A DNA stretch of 64,000 nucleotides, taken from the NCBI GenBank assembly GCA_963711505.1, contig CAVQEJ010000001.1, forward strand, positions 434,001 through 498,000, given 5' to 3'. The translations under genes and the position numbers were made by a program. The stretch is from JAGWRA01 sp963711505 (GTDB lineage Bacteria > Acidobacteriota > Vicinamibacteria > Vicinamibacterales > CAVVIG01). This document shows positions 59,085 to 64,000 of the stretch, in pieces. Under the pieces are notes generated by a model. That model was not told where the DNA came from and searched no databases. It saw nothing but the letters and a program-made list of their open reading frames with translations. The stretch's first letter is position 1; every line of letters begins with the position of its first letter.

Positions 59085-60083
59085 ATGAAGTTGCGACTGA
59101 CGGCCGTGGCTGGCGTGCTGGCGGTGCTGGGTCTCGTCACCCTGACGGGGCGGGCGGAGCAGGCGCCGGCGTCACACGAACACCTCAATCCGATCATCAG
59201 GCTGCTCGCGGAGAAGAAGCCGGTGTTCGGCCTCTACCGTCCGAGCCCGCGGCCGTTCCGTCGTCGCGGCCAGCCCGAGCCGACCACCCCGCCGAAGTCG
59301 CCGGCCGAGCTCGCCACCGAGACGCTGGGCTTCCACGACTCCGACTTCATCTTCGACGGCGGCCCCGAAGAGGGGGTCGACCGCGCCCTGCCGGGGATCC
59401 GCGATTTCGTGAACGCGCTCATCGACGCCAACGCCTCGATGAAGACGCCGTTCTTCGGCCTCGTGCATCCGCTGATGCTCAAGACCTCGAACGTCGCGCG
59501 CGCCGGCGACATGGCCGGCTCGAACATCAGCCGCGAGCTGAACCTCGGCGCCGCCGGCATCATGTTCGTCGAGGCGGGCAGCGCCGCCGAAGTCCGCAAG
59601 GGGCTGGCGGCCATGCGCTTCAGGTCGCACGGCGGGACGCGGCCCGACGATGTCGGGATGGCGCCGAAGTACTGGGGGATGAGCGAGCAGGAGTACCGGC
59701 AGAAGGCCGACCTCTGGCCGCTCAATCCGGACGGCGAGCTGATCAACTGGACGATCGTCGAGACGCCGGAAGGGCTCGCGCACGTGCGCGAGATCGCGGC
59801 GGTGAAGGGGATCGGCGTGCTGTGGCCGGGCGCCGGCACGCTGCGCCAGCTCTATACGACGACCGACGCCAGCGGGAAGCGGACGTTCGACCAGGTCAAG
59901 TGGGAGGCGGCCATCCAGAAGGTGCTGGCGGCCTGCAAGGAGTTCAACGTGCCGTGCGGCTACCCGGCGAGCGCCGACGACATCGAGATGCGGATGAAGC
60001 AGGGCTTCAGCGTCTTCGTCAGCGGGTGGGGCGAGCAGGGCTTCAAGGCCGTGGAAATCGGCCGGAAGCTGGCGAATCGTTAG
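59085..60083 (+). CDS. Exported HpcH/HpaI aldolase-like protein
   Basis: The 332 residues are intact, after GGAGGATCG. LRLTAVAGVLAVLGLVTLTG is a signal peptide, unusual because HpcH/HpaI aldolases are normally cytoplasmic. The body has the family order KKPVFGLYRP, HDSDFIFDGGPEEGVD, LGAAGIMFVEAGSAAEVRKG, VRMRF-like FRSHGGTRPDD, ETPEGLAHVREIAAVKGIGV, and KEFNVPCGYPASADDIEMRM then KQGFSVFVSGWGEQGFKAVE. The metal-binding Glu (FVEAGSA) appears kept. Known members cleave 2-keto-3-deoxy acids; an exported form may act on extracellular sugar acids or have lost activity. Confidence 0.8.
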   Translation: MKLRLTAVAGVLAVLGLVTLTGRAEQAPASHEHLNPIIRLLAEKKPVFGLYRPSPRPFRRRGQPEPTTPPKSPAELATETLGFHDSDFIFDGGPEEGVDRALPGIRDFVNALIDANASMKTPFFGLVHPLMLKTSNVARAGDMAGSNISRELNLGAAGIMFVEAGSAAEVRKGLAAMRFRSHGGTRPDDVGMAPKYWGMSEQEYRQKADLWPLNPDGELINWTIVETPEGLAHVREIAAVKGIGVLWPGAGTLRQLYTTTDASGKRTFDQVKWEAAIQKVLAACKEFNVPCGYPASADDIEMRMKQGFSVFVSGWGEQGFKAVEIGRKLANR

Positions 60084-60111
60084 GTCGGGCTCCGCCCCGG
60101 ACCCCGTCTCG

Positions 60112-60531
60112 CTACTCGTCGTCCCCCTGCCGGCGCCCGGCTTTCAGGCGCGAGCGGCGGACCTTGCTCTCCAGGCGCCGTTCCTTCGACGCCCGCGTCG
60201 GTCTCGACGGCCGGCGGGGCTTCGGGGGGACGGCGGCTTGCTGCACGAGCGCAATCAGCCGTTCCACGGCATCCCGGCGGTTCTGCTCCTGGGTCCGGTG
60301 GCGCCGGGCGTCGATCACCAGCACCCCTTCGTCGGTCATCCGGCGGCCGGCCAGTCGTCGCAGCCGCGCCCGCACGGCGTCGGTGAGGGCCGGCGAGTGC
60401 GCCGCGTCGAACCGGAGCTGAACGGCCGTCGCCACCTTGTTGACGTTCTGGCCCCCCGGCCCGGAGGCCCGGACGAAGACCATCCGGAGCTCGCGGTCGT
60501 CGATCCGGATGGCGGGCGTCACCTCGAGCAT
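60112..60531 (-). CDS. arfB: Peptidyl-tRNA hydrolase ArfB (ribosome rescue)
   Basis: The 139 residues are intact. RASGPGGQNVNKVATAVQLR has the catalytic GGQ of release factors; VLVIDARRHRTQEQNRRDAV follows, and the C-terminal tail (KPRRPSRPTRASKERRLESK) is the basic anchor that enters the empty mRNA channel of stalled ribosomes. It frees nascent chains without a stop codon. It is convergent with the aldolase gene, 28 bases apart. Confidence 0.92.
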   Translation of the reverse strand: MLEVTPAIRIDDRELRMVFVRASGPGGQNVNKVATAVQLRFDAAHSPALTDAVRARLRRLAGRRMTDEGVLVIDARRHRTQEQNRRDAVERLIALVQQAAVPPKPRRPSRPTRASKERRLESKVRRSRLKAGRRQGDDE

Positions 60532-60668
60532 GGATACATTCTACGGGACGGGCCCGCCCTTGGGGTACGATAGGGGGCTGTGGGTGACAGCCGGTCCCGT
60601 GCGGAGTGTGCACGTTGCACGGTGCACGTCGCCCGTGACGGGATTCTCAATCAGGAGCCTTCAGTCCC

Positions 60669-61346
60669 TTGCCTCCCGAATACCGCATCGTCCAGTACCC
60701 GCTCGACCAGGGCGCGCTCGAGATCCAGTACATCGAGGAGTACTTCGGCGAGTTCGATCGCAAGAAGACCGCCAACGAGATCATCGCCCGCCTCGCCGAT
60801 CGGCCGCACCAGATCCTGTTCGCCATGGCGCCGCTGCCCGACGATCCCGGCGGCACGGTGGTGCCGGTCTCCTACAAGGTCTGTCACGAGATCCGGCGCG
60901 GGGAGACGATTCCGAAGCTGGCCGATCTGGTGACGCGGCTCGACGGCTGCGTCGATTTCGACGGGCGGCGCGTGATCTATTCGTGGATTGGCGGCACCCG
61001 CGGCGACTGGCGCGGCCAGGGACACTTCCGCGCGCTCACCGAGCAGCAGGAGCTGTGGGCGATCGAGGAGGGCTTCCACGAGGTCGTCGTCAAGACGAAG
61101 AACCGGTTCTACGAGATGCGGGGCACGCTCGATCACCTGCGCTTCGAGGTGGTGAAGTACGAGCGGCACGACACCGACAACGCGGAATCCAAGGTGTACC
61201 TCAGCAAGAAGCTGCTGCCCGACGTGCTCGCCGGCCATCGCAGCGCCAAGGCGTTCGTCCGGTACCCCGACGAGTCGAGCGAGCCGACCGATCCGGTCGA
61301 CGACCCGATTACGCGCGAGCTCGCCGGCCGCCGCCGGCGCCGCTGA
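60669..61346 (+). CDS. GNAT-family acetyltransferase-like protein
   Basis: A TTG at 60669 starts an intact 225-residue frame. VIYSWIGGTRGDWRGQGHFR then ALTEQQELWAIEEGFHEVVV is the acetyl-CoA pyrophosphate loop and following helix of GNAT folds (R-G-x-G-H variant), and KTKNRFYEMRGTLDHLRFEV the last strand pair. The first 110 residues (IVQYPLDQGALEIQYIEEYF) are less clear. The acceptor is unknown. An alternative start is not obvious; SD-like CAGGAG lies at 60651-60656. Confidence 0.7.
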   Translation: MPPEYRIVQYPLDQGALEIQYIEEYFGEFDRKKTANEIIARLADRPHQILFAMAPLPDDPGGTVVPVSYKVCHEIRRGETIPKLADLVTRLDGCVDFDGRRVIYSWIGGTRGDWRGQGHFRALTEQQELWAIEEGFHEVVVKTKNRFYEMRGTLDHLRFEVVKYERHDTDNAESKVYLSKKLLPDVLAGHRSAKAFVRYPDESSEPTDPVDDPITRELAGRRRRR

Positions 61347-61451
61347 TCCCTCCCGCAGGACCCCCTTCCGGCCGCGGCTGCCGCACCCGGTGAGCCGGCC
61401 GGCGCCCGAAGCCCGGCCGTGGTACACTCCGCGGCCGAGAAAGGGGTCATG

Positions 61452-62469
61452 ATGAAGACACGCCTCACCACGGGCGCCTGCGCCCTCGTCCTGCTGTCTC
61501 TCGCCGTGCCCGCCCGTTCGCAGGGGCGGGTCGTCCGCTACGAACCCGGTCCGAACGACTTCAAGTACGTCTACGCCACGGCGCCGCCGGTGGCGCACCT
61601 GAAGCCGGGCGACACGCTCGAGACGCGCACCATCGACGCGTTCGGCAACGCCATTCAGAAGCCGGGCGACACCATGGCGATGGTGAAGGGCGACAATCCG
61701 CTCACCGGGCCGTTCTACGTCGACGGCGCCGAGCCGGGCGACACGCTGGTCGTGCACGTGCTCGACCTGCAGGTCGACGGCACACCAGGGCGTCGGCGCG
61801 CTCGCGCCGGGCTTCGGGGCCCTGAACACGACGACCTACACGCCGATGCTGAACGCGCCGCTGCCCGAGCGCATCTGGCTGTATCCGATCGATCACGCGA
61901 CGAATCAGGCGACGTTCCACGCCCACGACTCGAACTTCTCGGTGAAGATTCCGCTGCAGCCCTTCTTCGGGTGCATCGGCGTGGCGCCGGCCGGCGGCGA
62001 GGCCCGCAGTTCGGTGGTGCCGGCCGAGTTCGGTGGCAACATGGACGCGCCGGAGGCCCGGGTCGGCAACACGATCTACCTGCCGGTGAACGTGCCGGGC
62101 GCGCTGCTGTACATGGGCGACGGCCACGCGGCGATGGGCGACGGCGAGATCGCCGGCACGGCGATCGAGGTGCCGCTGCGCGCGCGCATCAAGGTCGACG
62201 TCATCAAGGGGCAGGCGATCCACTGGCCGCGGTTCGAGAACGCGACGGCGATCATGGCGGTCGGTGCCTACCGCCCGCTCGACGATGCGCTGCGGATCGC
62301 GTTCACCGAGCTCGTGCAGTGGATCCACCAGGACTACGGTCTGTCGGATCTCGACGCCTACGAGCTGCTCTCCAAGGTCGGCACGATCCACCTGACCGAG
62401 ATGGTCGATCCGAATTACGTCGTCGTGGCGGGGATAGACAAGAAGTACCTGCCGGAGAAGAAGAGGTAG
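61452..62469 (+). CDS. Exported acetamidase/formamidase family protein (one frameshift)
   Basis: MKTRLTTGACALVLLSLAVP is a signal peptide (cut after ARS). The mature part has VAHLKPGDTLETRTIDAFGN, NPLTGPFYVDGAEPGDTLVV and, after an extra A near 61782, HQGVGALAPGFG, FFGCIGVAPAGGEARSSVVP, EFGGNMDAPEARVGNTIYLP and LLYMGDGHAAMGDGEIAGTA, the FmdA/AmdA fold with zinc-site residues in MGDGHAAMGDGE. Members hydrolyse short amides to ammonia. Corrected length is about 338. Export is frequent in this group. Confidence 0.87.
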
Positions 62470-62526
62470 GAGGCGGGGCTTCCCCAGGAACTTTCCCGAT
62501 ATGCCGCCGTCTAATGGATCGCTTCC

Positions 62527-64000
62527 ATGTCCGAGACGCCTGCCGTCAGCCGTCCGCCCGCACGGAAGGGCGAGTCGCCGTTCACCGCGCCGCTCGTCGT
62601 CCTGCCGCTCGCCGCGCTGCTGGTGCACGTGGCCTTCATTCACGGCTACGGTTACTTCCGCGACGAGCTCTACTATCTCGCCTGCACGCGGCATCTCGCC
62701 TGGGGCTATGTCGACCAGCCGCCGCTGTCGATCTGGCTGCTGTGGCTCGTCACGCAGACGCTCGGCACGTCGCTCTTCGCCATCCGGCTGCTGCCGGCCG
62801 TCGCCGCCGCGGCCATCGTGTGGCTGACCGGCCTGATGGCCCGCACGCTGGGCGGCGATCGCTTCGCGCAGGTCCTGGCGATGCTCGCCGCCCTCGTGGC
62901 GCCCGATTATCTGGGCATCGCCAGCGTCTACACGATGAACGTCTTCGACATCTTCTTCTGGACGCTGGCCGCGTACCTGCTGATCCGGATCCTGATGGCC
63001 GACGAAGCCCGGCTGTGGCCATGGCTCGGGTTCGTGCTCGGCCTCGGGCTGCTCAACAAGATCAGCGTGCTCTGGCTGGGCTTCGGTCTCGCGTGCGGGC
63101 TGCTGTTCACCCGCGAGCGCCGCTGGCTGCGGACGCCGGGTCCGTGGGTGGCGGGCCTGATCGCCGCCGTGCTCTTCCTGCCGTACGTGCTCTGGCAGAT
63201 CCCGAATCACTGGGCGACGCTCGAGTTCATCCACAATGCGACGACGCAGAAGATGGCCGGGGTGTCGCCCGTCGCGTTCGTGCGCGATCAGGTGCTGGAC
63301 ATGCACCCGCTGACGGCGCCGATCTGGATGGCCGGGCTCGCGTTCTATCTCTTCAGCCGGAGAGCCCGCCGGGTCCAGGCGCTCGGCGTCATCTACGTCG
63401 CCGTCCTGCTGATCCTGATCGTCAACGGCAAGAGTCGCGCCGGCTACCTGGCGCCGGCCTACACGATGCTGTTCGCCGCCGGGGCCCTCGCGATCGAACG
63501 GGGGATCCGGCGCATCCGCTGGGAATGGCTCCGTCCGGCGGTGCTCGCGATCCTGCTCGCCGGCGGCGTGATGACCGCGCCGCTCGCGATGGCGAGTCTG
63601 CCCATTCCCTCGTACATCGCCTACGCGCAGGCGGTCGGGTTGAAGCCGTCGACCGAAGAGAAGAAGACGGTCGGCGCGCTGCCGCAGTTCTATGCCGACA
63701 TGCAGGGCTGGCCGGCGATGGTGAAGGCCGTGGCGCAGGTCTACAACGGGCTGTCGCCGGCCGACCGGATGGAAGCGGCGGTCTTCGCCGGCAACTACGG
63801 CGAGGCCGGCGCGATCGATCTGTTCGGCCCGCGCCTCGGGCTGCCGGCCGCCATCAGCAGTCACAACAACTACTGGATCTGGGGACCCCGTGGCTATTCC
63901 GGCCGGATCATGGTGATGCTCGTGCCGGCCGGGGTGCTGCCGAGGCTGCGGGCGCTCTTCGGGTCGGTCGAGCAGGCGGGCACGGTCGACTGCGGCGACT
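62527..64000 (+). CDS. GT39-type membrane glycosyltransferase (C terminus off window)
   Basis: ATG 62527 opens an intact frame to the window edge (491 codons). After a polar start, HVAFIHGYGYFRDELYYLAC has the conserved Asp-Glu of ArnT/PMT-like transferases, and HLAWGYVDQPPLSIWLLWLV the D-Q-P-P loop. About ten membrane helices follow (VWLTGLMARTLGG, IASVYTMNVFDIFFWTLAAY, AVLFLPYVLWQIPNHWATLE), then the start of a periplasmic domain (FAGNYGEAGAIDLFGPRLGL). It moves sugars from a lipid carrier to lipid A, protein or polymer; the acceptor is unknown. Confidence 0.85.
   Translation, partial: MSETPAVSRPPARKGESPFTAPLVVLPLAALLVHVAFIHGYGYFRDELYYLACTRHLAWGYVDQPPLSIWLLWLVTQTLGTSLFAIRLLPAVAAAAIVWLTGLMARTLGGDRFAQVLAMLAALVAPDYLGIASVYTMNVFDIFFWTLAAYLLIRILMADEARLWPWLGFVLGLGLLNKISVLWLGFGLACGLLFTRERRWLRTPGPWVAGLIAAVLFLPYVLWQIPNHWATLEFIHNATTQKMAGVSPVAFVRDQVLDMHPLTAPIWMAGLAFYLFSRRARRVQALGVIYVAVLLILIVNGKSRAGYLAPAYTMLFAAGALAIERGIRRIRWEWLRPAVLAILLAGGVMTAPLAMASLPIPSYIAYAQAVGLKPSTEEKKTVGALPQFYADMQGWPAMVKAVAQVYNGLSPADRMEAAVFAGNYGEAGAIDLFGPRLGLPAAISSHNNYWIWGPRGYSGRIMVMLVPAGVLPRLRALFGSVEQAGTVDCGD

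Overview
The window is GC-rich (near 70% by eye, except for one AT-richer block at about 13.3-17.7 kb). It encodes a metabolically versatile aerobic Gram-negative bacterium with many exported enzymes: signal-peptide amidohydrolases, a TonB-dependent receptor with a regulatory-like N-terminal domain, beta-propeller (NHL) proteins, a PQQ dehydrogenase, an M14 peptidase, and an acetamidase/formamidase. That mix fits Acidobacteriota, most likely a Vicinamibacteria-like (subdivision 6) lineage. This is inference, because no rRNA or other marker gene was found. Many conserved genes carry single-base indels, mostly insertions outside homopolymers. I therefore give whole-gene spans and treat most frameshifts as probable sequence error unless other decay is visible.

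Region 1 (0-2.3 kb): a poly-serine/collagen-like secreted protein and an unusual fusion of a rhodanese domain to a two-helix potassium-channel pore.

Region 2 (2.3-13.2 kb): an accessory island of toxin-antitoxin genes and remnants: a Fic/DUF4172 gene with its own operator, FitA and FitA/VapC remnants, a type IV AbiEi/AbiEii pair with nested inverted repeats, three related Phd-type antitoxins, a VapC, and an SRPBCC-ArsR operon. Its organising feature is a 45-bp sequence present five times as a broken copy. It is the start codon region plus about 15 codons of a DODA-type dioxygenase gene, and the full gene stands at the right end (12587-13246). The layout looks like repeated insertion of cassettes into the 5' end of one chromosomal gene.

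Region 3 (13.3-18.1 kb): a low-GC defence locus encoding a reverse transcriptase of the unknown group with YVDD, a long helical middle, and a C-N hydrolase (nitrilase). This is the architecture of the defence-associated RT system DRT type 1 (UG1). It ends at an 85-bp duplicate of the 5' end of the next chromosomal gene, an ArsR-methyltransferase fusion.

Region 4 (18.1-31 kb): methionine and C1 metabolism (ArsR-methyltransferase; cobalamin methionine synthase, apparently split in two by a 150-bp insertion), an exported amidohydrolase between 82-bp direct repeats, a sarcosine-oxidase-like FAD enzyme, the lactate utilisation operon lutABC, and a HupE/UreJ membrane protein.

Region 5 (31-40 kb): exported redox and uptake genes: an NHL propeller protein, a TonB-dependent receptor, a PQQ dehydrogenase, a cytochrome c-NHL fusion, and a truncated ankyrin protein.

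Region 6 (40-64 kb): housekeeping and envelope genes: histidine phosphatase, TauE/SafE exporter, ROK glucokinase, IMPDH-like enzyme, PEGA protein, sulfurtransferase, RidA, a full RND efflux operon (MFP, pump, TolC-like), AI-2E family permease, RNase II-like exonuclease, Aat, M14 peptidase, exported HpcH/HpaI-like aldolase, ArfB, an acetyltransferase, acetamidase, and a GT39-type membrane glycosyltransferase that runs off the end.
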